From assembly GCF_030406385.1 (NCBI RefSeq), contig NZ_JAUEPM010000002.1:186001-250000 (forward strand): a DNA stretch of 64,000 bases, given 5' to 3'. The translations under genes and the position numbers were made by a program. Shown one piece after another: positions 35,062-46,149 of the stretch. The DNA comes from Microbacterium oryzae. Lineage in GTDB: Bacteria > Actinomycetota > Actinomycetes > Actinomycetales > Microbacteriaceae. Under the pieces are notes generated by a model. The model made no database searches and had not been told where the DNA came from. It saw only the letters and a list, made by a program, of their open reading frames with translations. How positions within the stretch are numbered: the first letter of the stretch is position 1; the number at the start of each line of letters is the position of its first letter.

Positions 35062-36408
35062 ATGAGCCAACGAAGGCCACGATTCGAAGAGCGCCTCACC
35101 TACGAGGCCACTCCGGAGGAGACCCGCGTCCTCGGCAATGTCGTCGAATCACTCCTCCACTACCGGCGCGTGATGGCCTCGATCGCGGGGGCGGAAGCGC
35201 AAGCGCTCGCCATCGCCGCCGGGATCGCACGAGATCAGATGTCGCGGTCCGGGTCGAGCTCGGAGTACGCCTTCCCCTATCGTGCGATCGCCGCCGAGAT
35301 CGGCGCGGCGCTCCACGAGCCCTCGGGGTCGATCGAGCGGCGGATGGCCGATGCCGAGGTGCTGACGAAGCGGCTGCCCGCGGTCCGGGAGGCGCTCACC
35401 GAGGGGCGGATCACCCGAAAGCACGCCGAGATCATCCAGGAGTACGCCGGGTTCGTCGACGAGCAGGCGCTGCCGCAGTACACGGCGCTCACCGTCGCGT
35501 TCGCCGAGGATGCGACGCAGCATCAGCTGCGGGTCTTCGCGAAGCAGCTCGCTGAGCGGCTTGGGGTGCTGACCCGCGAGACCCGCCAGCGCGTCGCGCG
35601 GCGACAGCACGGCGTCTGGGCGCGCGACCTGCCTGATGGGAACGGCGAGCTCGTCATCCGGCACAGCGCCGAGGTCATCCGCGCGATCAAGGACCGGGCC
35701 GATGCGCAGGCGAAGGCGTTCGCGAAGAAGATCCGGCGGCAGAACCACGCCGAGCGCGTGCGGGCCGAGGCGGATGGCGTGCCTCCGCAGCTGGACGACC
35801 GCAACCGGGACCAGATCCGAGCCGACATCGTCGCCGACGAGCTGCTCACGGCCGCCCCCACCGTCCACGTCGTGGAGCGGGAGGGGACGCCGAACCTCCT
35901 CGCCGGGATCCGGGGCACGATCGCCATCACGATCCCCGTCACCACGCTCGCCGGACTCGACGACGAGCCGGCTTTCCTGCACGGATACGGCCCGCTCGAC
36001 CCCGACATCGCCCGGCGCTTCGCGAAGCAGGCGCCGGGGTGGGAGCGGGTGTTCCAGGATCCCGACACCGCCGCGCTTCTGACCGTCGATCATTACGAGC
36101 CGACCGCGGCCATCCGCCGGCTGATCGATGTGCGCGACGAGGTGTGCCGCTTCCCGTCCTGCGATCAGCTCGCACAGCACTGCGAGAAGGATCACACCGT
36201 CGAGTACGCCAGGGGTGGGCCGACGAGGGCCTCGAATCTGGCGGCCCTCTGTCGGCCGCACCACATGCTCCGACATCAGACCGCCTGGCATCCGAGACAG
36301 GTGTCGCCGGGAGTGATCGAGTGGACCAGCCCGGCCGGACGGAAGTATCGCGAGGTTCCGCTGCCGCAGCGCCGCAAGCGTGCCGTCGATCAGATGCCGC
36401 CGTTCTGA
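35062..36408 (+). CDS. DUF222 and HNH-endonuclease-domain protein
   Basis: A 448-residue protein of a group that is highly expanded in actinobacteria. Residues about 30-300 are the DUF222 region. The C-terminus has a Cys-x4-Cys/His zinc site (VCRFPSCDQLAQHCEKDH) leading into the HNH motif EKDHTVEYARGGPTRASNLA and CRPHHMLRHQ. The HNH residues look intact, so nuclease activity is possible, but the true role of the family is unclear; some relatives sit in mobile or intein-like elements. ATG 35062 is used; the upstream part of the frame lacks sequence support. It stands alone between the DUF2975 operon and clpC. Confidence 0.85.
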   Translation: MSQRRPRFEERLTYEATPEETRVLGNVVESLLHYRRVMASIAGAEAQALAIAAGIARDQMSRSGSSSEYAFPYRAIAAEIGAALHEPSGSIERRMADAEVLTKRLPAVREALTEGRITRKHAEIIQEYAGFVDEQALPQYTALTVAFAEDATQHQLRVFAKQLAERLGVLTRETRQRVARRQHGVWARDLPDGNGELVIRHSAEVIRAIKDRADAQAKAFAKKIRRQNHAERVRAEADGVPPQLDDRNRDQIRADIVADELLTAAPTVHVVEREGTPNLLAGIRGTIAITIPVTTLAGLDDEPAFLHGYGPLDPDIARRFAKQAPGWERVFQDPDTAALLTVDHYEPTAAIRRLIDVRDEVCRFPSCDQLAQHCEKDHTVEYARGGPTRASNLAALCRPHHMLRHQTAWHPRQVSPGVIEWTSPAGRKYREVPLPQRRKRAVDQMPPF

Positions 36409-36525
36409 GCGCTATGCCCAGGGCGAACACGAGCACCGGCCAGGCCTTCCCTGGTTACGGTGGAACCACGGCGCGCCGACCGTCCTTTGTCGACGCGTCC
36501 TCGGCCTTCGGCCCAGAGGAGTGAC

Positions 36526-39051
<2,526 letters not shown>

Positions 39052-39063
39052 CGCTCGTCGTAT

Positions 39064-39101
39064 CGACAAGGGGCGGGGCCTTCGGGCTCCGCCCTTTGTC
39101 G
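39064..39101 (+). terminator. Terminator hairpin after clpC
   Basis: CGACAAGGGGCGGGGCC pairs with GGCTCCGCCCTTTGTCG (17 bp with two G-U pairs) around TTCG, 12 bases after the clpC stop. Confidence 0.75.
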
Positions 39102-39164
39102 TATGCCCGCTCGCCCGGCTCGCCCCGCTCGCTCGCGTCCAGGAGAGGCAGAGGTAGCCCGTCC

Positions 39165-39170
39165 TAGGCT
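39165..39170 (+). promoter_or_regulatory. -10 box of a probable leaderless promoter for the ArgA-like gene
   Basis: TAGGCT ends six bases before the ATG at 39177. The GGGAG in between touches the ATG and is too close to act as a ribosome site. Confidence 0.5.
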
Positions 39171-39176
39171 GGGAGC

Positions 39177-39680
39177 ATGACGGAGTTCACCCTGCGCCCG
39201 GCACGAGCAGCCGATATGGAGCGGGTGCACCGGATGCTTCAGCCGCTGGTCGAACGGCGCATCCTCCTCGGCAAGGACCTCGTCGTGCTCTACGAGGCGA
39301 CGCCCGAGTTCCTCGTCGCCGTGGATGGCGCGGGTCAGGTCATCGGCTGCGGCGCCCTCCACGTGATGTGGGAGGACCTGGGCGAGGTCCGCACCCTCCT
39401 CGTCGCCGACGAGTGGATCCACCACGGCGTCGGCCGAGCCATCGTCGAAGGGCTTGAACGGAATGCCCGCGAGCTCGGACTCTCGCGCCTGTTCTGCCTC
39501 ACCTTCGAGGTCGATTTCTTCCGCCGTCGCGGCTTCGAGCCCATCGGCGAGCAGGTCGTCTCGCCCGACGTGTACTCGCAGCTCGTCCGCAGCCGCGACG
39601 AGGGCATCGCCGAGTTCCTGGATCTCGCGCACGTGAAGCCCAACACGCTCGGCAATACCCGGATGCTCAAGCACCTCTGA
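39177..39680 (+). CDS. GNAT N-acetyltransferase, amino-acid N-acetyltransferase (ArgA) type
   Basis: A 167-residue acetyltransferase. RPARAADMERVHRMLQPLVE opens the fold, IGCGALHVMWEDLGEVRTLL and HHGVGRAIVEGLERNARELG form the acetyl-CoA pyrophosphate loop region, and FCLTFEVDFFRRRGFEPIGE closes it. This matches the short actinobacterial N-acetylglutamate synthase (stand-alone GNAT, as in mycobacteria), the first step of arginine synthesis. It ends 12 bases before the next gene. The assignment is by family pattern; substrate not provable here. Confidence 0.82.
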   Translation: MTEFTLRPARAADMERVHRMLQPLVERRILLGKDLVVLYEATPEFLVAVDGAGQVIGCGALHVMWEDLGEVRTLLVADEWIHHGVGRAIVEGLERNARELGLSRLFCLTFEVDFFRRRGFEPIGEQVVSPDVYSQLVRSRDEGIAEFLDLAHVKPNTLGNTRMLKHL

Positions 39681-39692
39681 GAGGATGCCCGC

Positions 39693-40337
39693 GTGAGTCA
39701 GCGACGCCGCCCCAGTCCCGCCGTCTACCGACGCCGGCGCCTTATGGTGCTCCTGCTCGCCCTCCTCATCGTCGGCAGCCTCGTCTGGCTCGCCGTCGCG
39801 CAGCCGTGGCGCGGCGCGAGCGAGGCCGCGCCCGACACGGAGAACCCTGGTGCCTCCGCGACGGCGGCTCCCGCGGTGACCGAGCCGGCGCCATCCGCTG
39901 AACCCACGCCGACCGGCGCGCCCACGCCGCAGCCCTGCGACCCGAAGGACCTCGAGGTGACGGGGATCGCGGACCAGAGCGAGTACGCGGCTGATCAGGA
40001 TCCGCGCTTCTCGATCGAGCTCACCAACAGCGGCGATGCCGAATGCCTGCTGAATGTCGGGACCACGACGCAGCGCTTCACGGTCATGAGCGGCGCCGAC
40101 ACGTGGTGGAAGTCGACCGACTGCCAGAGCGAGCCCAGCGACATGGAGGTCACCCTCGACGCGGGGCAGACCGTGACGAGCGCGGAGCCCGTCGTCTGGG
40201 ACCGCACCCGCTCCAGCGTCGACACCTGCGACAGCGACAGTCGCCCGGCTGCCCCCGCATCCGGCGCGTCGTACCACCTTCAGGTCGAGATCGGCGGCGT
40301 GGCGGCCGCCGAGACCACGCAGTTCGTCCTCAACTGA
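39693..40337 (+). CDS. Membrane-anchored secreted protein of unknown function
   Basis: A 214-residue protein with a basic N-terminus, one membrane helix (LMVLLLALLIVGSLVWLAV, residues 17-35), a Pro/Ala/Thr linker (about 45-80) and an exported domain with four Cys (CDPKDL, AECLLN, STDCQSE, VDTCDSD), probably two disulfides. The strand pattern YAADQDPRFSIELTNSGDAE suggests an immunoglobulin-like beta fold as in DUF4232-like proteins. GTG start at 39693, with GAGAGGA upstream. Function unknown; probably cotranscribed with the ArgA-like gene. Confidence 0.75.
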   Translation: MSQRRRPSPAVYRRRRLMVLLLALLIVGSLVWLAVAQPWRGASEAAPDTENPGASATAAPAVTEPAPSAEPTPTGAPTPQPCDPKDLEVTGIADQSEYAADQDPRFSIELTNSGDAECLLNVGTTTQRFTVMSGADTWWKSTDCQSEPSDMEVTLDAGQTVTSAEPVVWDRTRSSVDTCDSDSRPAAPASGASYHLQVEIGGVAAAETTQFVLN

Positions 40338-40593
40338 CGAACCAGCTTCCGACACGCCCGGCGATCGTGTCCCCCGAAGGGGGGACAGACGGTATTAGGC
40401 GGACAGCGTACAGTTGTATCAACTCCAGTGCACCCAGGGCCGTCCCCAGCGGCTCGTCGCATATCGTGTCCCCAGCACGGCGGCTGCACCGGAGGGACTC
40501 GGACCCCTCGCACCTCTCGGAATACCAGAGGCGGGGGGTCCCTCATTCTCTGCGCAGGGTGTTCGCGGATCGGCCGGTCCGTAGGCTGGAGCC
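40338..40593 (+). other. Structured intergenic region, possible small RNA or leader
   Basis: Several inverted repeats occur here: GTCCCCC/GGGGGAC (40369-40386), and a larger stem in which GGACCCC (40501-40507) pairs with GGGGTCC (40535-40541), enclosing CCTCT/AGAGG. A competing pairing, GAGGGAC (40492-40498) with GTCCCTC (40538-40544), would exclude the larger stem. Mutually exclusive stems suggest a regulatory RNA, but no known class is recognised. Confidence 0.3.
40582..40587 (+). promoter_or_regulatory. -10 box of a probable leaderless promoter for the gene at 40594
   Basis: TAGGCT ends six bases before the ATG at 40594, with no separate ribosome site. Confidence 0.5.
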
Positions 40594-41007
40594 ATGGCCT
40601 CTGCGAAGCGAAAGAAGTCCGTCGCCGCGGATCCCTCGGCATTCCGCTCCGAAGCCCTCGCCCGGGCGCTCGAGAAGCAGGACATGGCGGCGGTCGCCCT
40701 GGCCCTCCGCAACGGCAACACGGTCGTGCCGCTGCTGTCACCCGGGCCGAAGGACGACCCGCTCGACGGCGGCGAGGTCTGGACCTACCGTGACCAGAGC
40801 ACGGGTCAGGTCGCACTGCTGCTCTTCAGCGACGCGCGGCACAAGCCCGGCAACCTCCCGCCGCAGGTCGGGGTGTACTCGCCCGCCTGGCTGCGGGCCT
40901 TCCTGACCCAGCACCGCACGGCGATCACCACCGTGTTCCTCGACATCGCCGGCCCTCACCCCATGCAGGCCGCGCCGGGCGACCTGCTCGCCGCGCTCGA
41001 CGCCTGA
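40594..41007 (+). CDS. Conserved hypothetical protein, SseB-like
   Basis: A 137-residue soluble protein. A basic start (MASAKRKKSVAADPSAF) is followed by EALARALEKQDMAAVALALR, NTVVPLLSPGPKDDP and GQVALLLFSDARHKPGNLPP. The order helix, VPLL strand, then a strand with LLLFSDA recalls the SseB N-terminal domain, but the match is weak and no active site is visible. It converges with radA, with 12 bases between the stops. Function unknown. Confidence 0.65.
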   Translation: MASAKRKKSVAADPSAFRSEALARALEKQDMAAVALALRNGNTVVPLLSPGPKDDPLDGGEVWTYRDQSTGQVALLLFSDARHKPGNLPPQVGVYSPAWLRAFLTQHRTAITTVFLDIAGPHPMQAAPGDLLAALDA

Positions 41008-41019
41008 GCGGTCGGCCGC

Positions 41020-42378
41020 TCAGAAGTCCGCGTACCCCGTGTGCTGCGGCACCAGGTGCAGGGCGCGGATGTCGTTGAGCGCCGACGAGAGCTTTCCCGA
41101 CCGGTCGTCGACCACGCGCGTGTAGCCGAGCCGCGCGGCCTCCGCGCGGCGCTGCGCGCCCTGCGTCACCGGACGCACGTCGCCGGAGAGGCTGAGCTCT
41201 CCCACCGCCGCGACATTGCGTGCGATGGCGTGGTTCCGCACCGCGCCCGCCACGGCGATCGCGATCGCGAGGTCGGATGCGGGCTCCGTGAACCGCACGC
41301 CGCCCACCGTGGACACGTACACGTCGAGGTCGCTCGTCTTGATGCCGGCCCGGCGCTCGAGCACCGCCAGCACCATCGCCACGCGAGACGGATCCACACC
41401 GTGCACCACGCGGCGCGGGTTGTTCGCCTGCGTGGGCACGGTCAGCGCCTGCACCTCGACCGGCAGCGCACGGCGCCCCTCGAGCGCGATGGAGATGCAC
41501 GTGCCGGGCTCAGGGCTGCCGTGCGAGAGGAAGAGCGCGCTGGGGTCCGGGACCTCGACGATGCCGTCGCCGGCCATCTCGAAGCAGCCCACCTCGTCGG
41601 CCGCCCCGAAGCGGTTCTTCAGCGCGCGGATGAACCGCAGGCTCGTCTGCCTGTCGCCCTCGAAGTGGCACACCACGTCGACGAGGTGCTCGAGCAGCCG
41701 TGGCCCGGCGACCTGCCCGTCCTTGGTGACGTGGCCGACGAGGATGACCGGCAGGTCGCGCTCCTTCGCGATGCGGATGAGCGTGGATGCCACCTCCCGC
41801 ACCTGGCCCGGCATGCCGGCTGCGCCATCCGACAGGGAGGACGAGATCGTCTGCACGGAGTCGACGATGACGAGCGCGGGCTGCACCTCGTCGATGTGCC
41901 CGAGGATGCGCGCGAGGTCGGTCTCCGCGGCGAGGAACAGCTCGTCGTGCAGCGCCCCGGTCCGCTCCGCGCGCAGGCGCACCTGTCCCGGCGACTCCTC
42001 GGCGCTGACGTAGAGCACGCGACGCCCTTCGCGCGCGGACTGCGCGGCCACCTCGAGCAGGAGCGTGGATTTGCCGACTCCCGGCTCGCCGGAGAGCAGG
42101 ATGGCCGCCCCCGGCACGATGCCGCCGCCCAGCACGCGGTCGAACTCGCCCACGCCGCTCGCACGACGCGGCGTCTCCGCCGTGTCGATCGACGTGATGG
42201 GGCGTGCGGACGCGGTCGGGATCAGCGGCGCCACACGGCGCGCGCCGCCCGCGGGCGCGGTGGCCTCGACGACCGTGTTCCACTGCTGGCACTCGCCGCA
42301 ACGCCCCACCCACTTGGGCGACGTCCATCCGCACTCTGAGCAGACGTACGCCGGAGCGGGAGCGCGTTTGGTAGCCAT
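41020..42378 (-). CDS. radA: DNA repair protein RadA
   Basis: A 452-residue RecA-like helicase that helps process recombination intermediates. The N-terminal zinc finger has Cys 13, 16, 27 and 30 (VCSECGWTSPKWVGRCGEC). Walker A is GEPGVGKST near residue 98, and the RadA-specific KNRFG motif occurs in RALKNRFGAADEVG. The C-terminal third is the Lon-like domain (VYVSTVGGVRFTEPASDLAI). Start at ATG 42378; TACGCT (42391-42386 on this strand) ends seven bases before it, consistent with leaderless translation. Confidence 0.96.
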   Translation of the reverse strand: MATKRAPAPAYVCSECGWTSPKWVGRCGECQQWNTVVEATAPAGGARRVAPLIPTASARPITSIDTAETPRRASGVGEFDRVLGGGIVPGAAILLSGEPGVGKSTLLLEVAAQSAREGRRVLYVSAEESPGQVRLRAERTGALHDELFLAAETDLARILGHIDEVQPALVIVDSVQTISSSLSDGAAGMPGQVREVASTLIRIAKERDLPVILVGHVTKDGQVAGPRLLEHLVDVVCHFEGDRQTSLRFIRALKNRFGAADEVGCFEMAGDGIVEVPDPSALFLSHGSPEPGTCISIALEGRRALPVEVQALTVPTQANNPRRVVHGVDPSRVAMVLAVLERRAGIKTSDLDVYVSTVGGVRFTEPASDLAIAIAVAGAVRNHAIARNVAAVGELSLSGDVRPVTQGAQRRAEAARLGYTRVVDDRSGKLSSALNDIRALHLVPQHTGYADF

Positions 42379-42385
42379 GATCCCC

Positions 42386-42391
42386 AGCGTA
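42386..42391 (-). promoter_or_regulatory. -10 box of a probable leaderless promoter for radA
   Basis: On the minus strand TACGCT ends seven bases before the radA ATG (42378); the bases between are GGGGATC, giving no credible ribosome site. Confidence 0.5.
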
Positions 42392-42418
42392 GGCGGGGGT
42401 TCCGACATCGCCCTCGGG

Positions 42419-43372
42419 TCAGCCGCGCAGCTGCTCCTCGATGTCGGCGAGGGCGGTGGCGGACGCGCGCAGCGACGCGAGCTCGCGCTCGTCGAACGAT
42501 GTCTCGCGGATGGCCGTGGCCCCGTTCGCGGAGACGACCGACGGCACCGAGAGGGCGACCCCGGCCATCCCGTGGAAATCGGACAGCACGGTCGACACCG
42601 GCAGGATGGCGTGCTCGTCGCGCAGGACCGCCTCGACGATGCGCGTGGCCGAGAGCCCGATCGCGTAGTTCGTCGCGCCCTTGCCCTGGATCACGGTGTA
42701 GGCGGCGTTCCGCACGTCGGAGGCGATCTCCTCCAGCTCGTCCAGCGTGAGCCGGGCGCCGTTCTCCGGCTGCCAGTCGAGGATCGGGACCGGCCCGATG
42801 CGTGCGCTCGACCACAGCGGGAACTCCGAGTCCCCGTGCTCGCCCACGATGTGCGCGTGCACCGAGCTCGGGGTGACCCCGGTCCGCTGCGACAGCCGCC
42901 AGCGCAGGCGCGACGTGTCGAGCACCGTGCCCGATGCGAAGAGGCGCCGCGGCGGCAGCCCGGTCTGGGCGACCGCGAGCGAGGTCAGCACGTCGCACGG
43001 ATTCGAGACGACGATGTAGACCGCGTCGGGCGCGACCTCGAGCAGCTGCGGCAGCAGCGTCTCGAGGATCCGCGCGTTCGTCCCGATGAGGTCGAGCCGC
43101 GTCTGTCCTGGCCGCTGTGCGGCACCGGCCGTGATCACGACGACCTGCGCGCCGGCGACGACCGAGATGTCGCTGCCGCCCTCGATCGTGCTGGCGCCGG
43201 TGAACAGGGCGCCGTGCGCGAGGTCGAGCACCTCGGCGTCGACCTTCGCGGTGTTCACGTCGTAGAGGGCGACCTGGCGCGCGGCGCCGCGGATGAGGAG
43301 CGCGTACGCCGTGCTCGCTCCCACCGCCCCCGCGCCGATGACGGCGACCTTCGCGTTCTCGATCGCGGACAT
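42419..43372 (-). CDS. ldh: L-lactate dehydrogenase
   Basis: A 317-residue NAD-dependent enzyme converting pyruvate and L-lactate. VAVIGAGAVGASTAYALL binds NAD (Gly 13, 15, 18). In the mobile loop AAQRPGQTRLDLIGTN, Gln precedes the Pro-Gly, the residue that selects lactate over malate. HAHIVGEHGDSEFPLW holds the catalytic His. Length is normal. GAGGGG is seen six bases before the ATG at 43372. Divergent from the ABC operon at 43518. Confidence 0.93.
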   Translation of the reverse strand: MSAIENAKVAVIGAGAVGASTAYALLIRGAARQVALYDVNTAKVDAEVLDLAHGALFTGASTIEGGSDISVVAGAQVVVITAGAAQRPGQTRLDLIGTNARILETLLPQLLEVAPDAVYIVVSNPCDVLTSLAVAQTGLPPRRLFASGTVLDTSRLRWRLSQRTGVTPSSVHAHIVGEHGDSEFPLWSSARIGPVPILDWQPENGARLTLDELEEIASDVRNAAYTVIQGKGATNYAIGLSATRIVEAVLRDEHAILPVSTVLSDFHGMAGVALSVPSVVSANGATAIRETSFDERELASLRASATALADIEEQLRG

Positions 43373-43517
43373 GGAACCCCTCTCGCCGAACGGCCGGTGT
43401 CCGCCCAGTCTCTTTACGTTGCATGAAGCGCGCAAGCGCCGCGAGCGCCCGCCTGTGATGGACTCTTCTCATCGGCACACGAGGCCGGTGATCCCATCCC
43501 GTCCCAAGGAGACTCCC

Positions 43518-45167
43518 ATGTCCCGTATCCCTCGCGCGGCGCTCGCCGCGGCCTCCGTCGTCACGGCCGCCGCCCTTCTCGCCGGCTGCTCGGGCGGGTC
43601 CTCCTCGACGGGGTCGGCGCCGTCCGGCGAGCCCCAGGAGGGCGGCACGCTCACCTACCTCGAGCCGCAGACGTGGAACACGCTGTACCCGCCGGCCGCG
43701 GGCTTCTACCCGAACGGCGGCATCGTCGACAACATCGCCGATCGCCTGCTCTATCAGAATCCCGAGACGCTCGAGCTCGAGCCGTGGATCGCCGAGGACT
43801 GGCAGGTCAACGACGACGCGACCGAGTACACCTTCACCCTCCGTGAGGGCGTCACCTACTCCGACGGCTCGCCGCTGGACGCCGAGAACGTCGTGCGCAA
43901 CCTCGACCTGTTCGGCAAGGGCGACCCCGACCGCGCGCTCACGGTGTCGGAAGCCATCAACAACTACGACCGCGGCGAGGTCGTCGACGACCGCACGGTG
44001 AGGTTCCACTTCACGGCGCCGTCGCCGGGGTTCGCGCAGGCCGTCTCGACGATCAACTCCGGACTCGTCTCCAACGAGACCCTGGAGCGCACCGGGGAGG
44101 AGTTCGGTCCCGGCAACGCGACCGAGATCATCGGCAGCGGCCCGTTCGTGATCGCGGACGAGGAGATCGGCACGGAGATCTCCCTCGAGGTCCGCGAGGA
44201 CTACGACTGGGCGCCGCCCTCGCTCGAGCACCAGGGCCGCGCGTACCTCGACGGCATCGACTACCTCGTCGTCCCGGAGGACAGCGTGCGCGTCGGCACC
44301 GTCACCGCCCAGCAGGCGCATATCGCCCGCCAGGTGGAGGCGCCCGACGAGACGCAGTTCGACGCCGACGGGCTCTCGCTCCTCGCCGCCGCGACCAACG
44401 GCGTCAACAACGGCCTGAGCTTCCGCTTCCGCGACCCGATCCTCGAGGACATCGACGTGCGGAAGGCGCTCGTCGCCGGCATCGACCGCGAGCAGATCGT
44501 CGAGACGCTCTTCACCGACAGCTACCCGCTCGCCACCGGCGCGCTCGCCACGACCGCGCTCGGCTACACCGACACCTCCGAGTACTACCAGTACGACCCC
44601 GACAAGGCAGCCGAGCTGCTGGATGGCGCGGGCTGGGAGATCGGCTCGGACGGCGTCCGCGAGAAGGACGGTCAGAAGCTGTCCCTGACGTTCAACGAGG
44701 CCCTGCCGCAGCCGCGCTCGGCTGAGGTCGTCACGCTCATCCAGGAGCAGCTGGGGGAGCTCGGCATCGAGGTGAACCTGCTCCCCGGCGATCAGGCCGC
44801 GCAGGACGCCGCCCGCGTCGAGGTCGGCACGCTGCAGGTGTACCACTCCATGGTCGGCCGCGCCGACTTCGACGTGCTGAAGTCGCAGTACCACTCCGGC
44901 AACCGCAACACGCTGCTGAACGGCTACCCCGATGGCAGCATCGGCGACGAGGAGCTCGACCAGCTGCTGCAGCAGGTCGCATCCACGCCGACCGAGGAGG
45001 GCCGCGCCGAGGCGTCTGCCGCCGCGCAGCAGCGCATGGCCGAGCAGGCGTACATCCTGCCGATCTTCGAGGAACCGCAGGTGTTCGGCTTCGTCGACGC
45101 GGTGCAGGGCTTCCGCACGGAGTCGGTGGGCCGCCCGTGGTTCTACGACACCTGGCTGGCCCAGTAG
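43518..45167 (+). CDS. Peptide/nickel-type ABC transporter substrate-binding lipoprotein (KPN_01854-like)
   Basis: A 549-residue cluster C (DppA/OppA-type) binding lipoprotein. The signal peptide ends in LLAGCSGG with Cys 24. GGTLTYLEPQTWNTLYPPAA starts the mature fold; LEPWIAEDWQVNDDATEYTF and LREGVTYSDGSPLDAENVVR are the SBP_bac_5 signature. Gene order resembles the KPN_01854-type locus, in which this protein travels with an LLM monooxygenase and CMD/AhpD proteins. AAGGAG lies 7-8 bases before the ATG. It begins an eight-gene operon. Ligand unknown. Confidence 0.88.
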   Translation: MSRIPRAALAAASVVTAAALLAGCSGGSSSTGSAPSGEPQEGGTLTYLEPQTWNTLYPPAAGFYPNGGIVDNIADRLLYQNPETLELEPWIAEDWQVNDDATEYTFTLREGVTYSDGSPLDAENVVRNLDLFGKGDPDRALTVSEAINNYDRGEVVDDRTVRFHFTAPSPGFAQAVSTINSGLVSNETLERTGEEFGPGNATEIIGSGPFVIADEEIGTEISLEVREDYDWAPPSLEHQGRAYLDGIDYLVVPEDSVRVGTVTAQQAHIARQVEAPDETQFDADGLSLLAAATNGVNNGLSFRFRDPILEDIDVRKALVAGIDREQIVETLFTDSYPLATGALATTALGYTDTSEYYQYDPDKAAELLDGAGWEIGSDGVREKDGQKLSLTFNEALPQPRSAEVVTLIQEQLGELGIEVNLLPGDQAAQDAARVEVGTLQVYHSMVGRADFDVLKSQYHSGNRNTLLNGYPDGSIGDEELDQLLQQVASTPTEEGRAEASAAAQQRMAEQAYILPIFEEPQVFGFVDAVQGFRTESVGRPWFYDTWLAQ

Positions 45168-45174
45168 GCGCCGG

Positions 45175-46149
45175 ATGACCTACGTCCTGCGACGCGCCGG
45201 GCAGGCGCTGCTGGTGCTCGTGCTCGCCTACACGGCGGCGTACGTGCTCCTCGCGGCCCTGCCCGGCGACGCCGTGCTCGCCCGGTACGGCAACCCCGAT
45301 CTCGGCCTCACGCCCGAGCAGCTCGACGAGATCCGCGCCTCGTATGGCGCGGATCAGCCCCTCATGCTCCGCTACCTCGACTCCGCAGCGGGCTTCCTCC
45401 GCGGCGACTTCGGATTCTCCGTGCAGAGCGGAGCGGCGGTGTCCGACCTCATCGCCGCGAACCTGCCGTCGACCCTCCTCCTCGCGGTGCTGGGGCTTGG
45501 GGCGGCGATCTTCCTCGCCGTCACGATCGCGTTCACCGCGACCTACGGCAAGGGCGGATGGCTGCGCCGCGTCTTCCGCAACATCCCGCCGTTCTTCGTC
45601 TCGCTGCCGCTGTTCTGGGTCGGGATCATCCTCATCCAGGTCTTCTCGTTCCGGCTGCGGCTCATCCCCGCGATCGGGGCGAGCCCGGTCGAGTCGCTCA
45701 TCCTGCCCGTGGCCACCCTGGCCATCCCCATCGCCGCGCCGCTCGCGCAGGTGCTCATGCGCAGCATCGACGAGGTGCGGCACCGCCCGTTCGTCGCGGT
45801 CGTGCGCGCCCGCGGCGCCAGCACGTCGTGGCTGCTGTGGCGGAACGTCGCCCGCAACGCGCTGCTGCCCACGCTGACCATGGCTGGACTGCTGTTCGGC
45901 GAGCTCGTCGGCGGCGCGGTCGTCACCGAGACCGTCTTCGCTCGCAACGGCGTCGGGCAGCTGACCGCGCAGGCCGTCGCGAACCGCGACACCCCGGTGC
46001 TCCTCGCGGTCGTCGTCATCACGACGGTGACCTTCGTCGTCATCAACCTCGTCGTCGACCTGCTGTACCCCGTGCTCGACGCGCGGCTGCGGACGTCCAG
46101 CCGTGCCACCCGTTCGGCTCGGCCTGCTCGCAAGGGAGCCCTCCGATGA
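45175..46149 (+). CDS. ABC transporter permease (DppB/OppB-like)
   Basis: A 324-residue permease with six helices. The start MTYVLRRAGQALLVLVLAYT and the extracellular segment LPGDAVLARYGNPDLGLTPE, then LDEIRASYGADQPLMLRYLD, are standard DppB features. The coupling (EAA) loop is VVRARGASTSWLLWRNVARN. ATG at 45175, seven bases after the binding-protein stop. It pairs with the next permease to form the membrane channel. Confidence 0.9.
   Translation: MTYVLRRAGQALLVLVLAYTAAYVLLAALPGDAVLARYGNPDLGLTPEQLDEIRASYGADQPLMLRYLDSAAGFLRGDFGFSVQSGAAVSDLIAANLPSTLLLAVLGLGAAIFLAVTIAFTATYGKGGWLRRVFRNIPPFFVSLPLFWVGIILIQVFSFRLRLIPAIGASPVESLILPVATLAIPIAAPLAQVLMRSIDEVRHRPFVAVVRARGASTSWLLWRNVARNALLPTLTMAGLLFGELVGGAVVTETVFARNGVGQLTAQAVANRDTPVLLAVVVITTVTFVVINLVVDLLYPVLDARLRTSSRATRSARPARKGALR

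Noticed and set aside
43373-43517. Riboswitch upstream of the peptide-type binding-protein gene
   Set aside because: The 145-base gap shows no conserved riboswitch core that I recognise, and it must also hold the ldh promoter.
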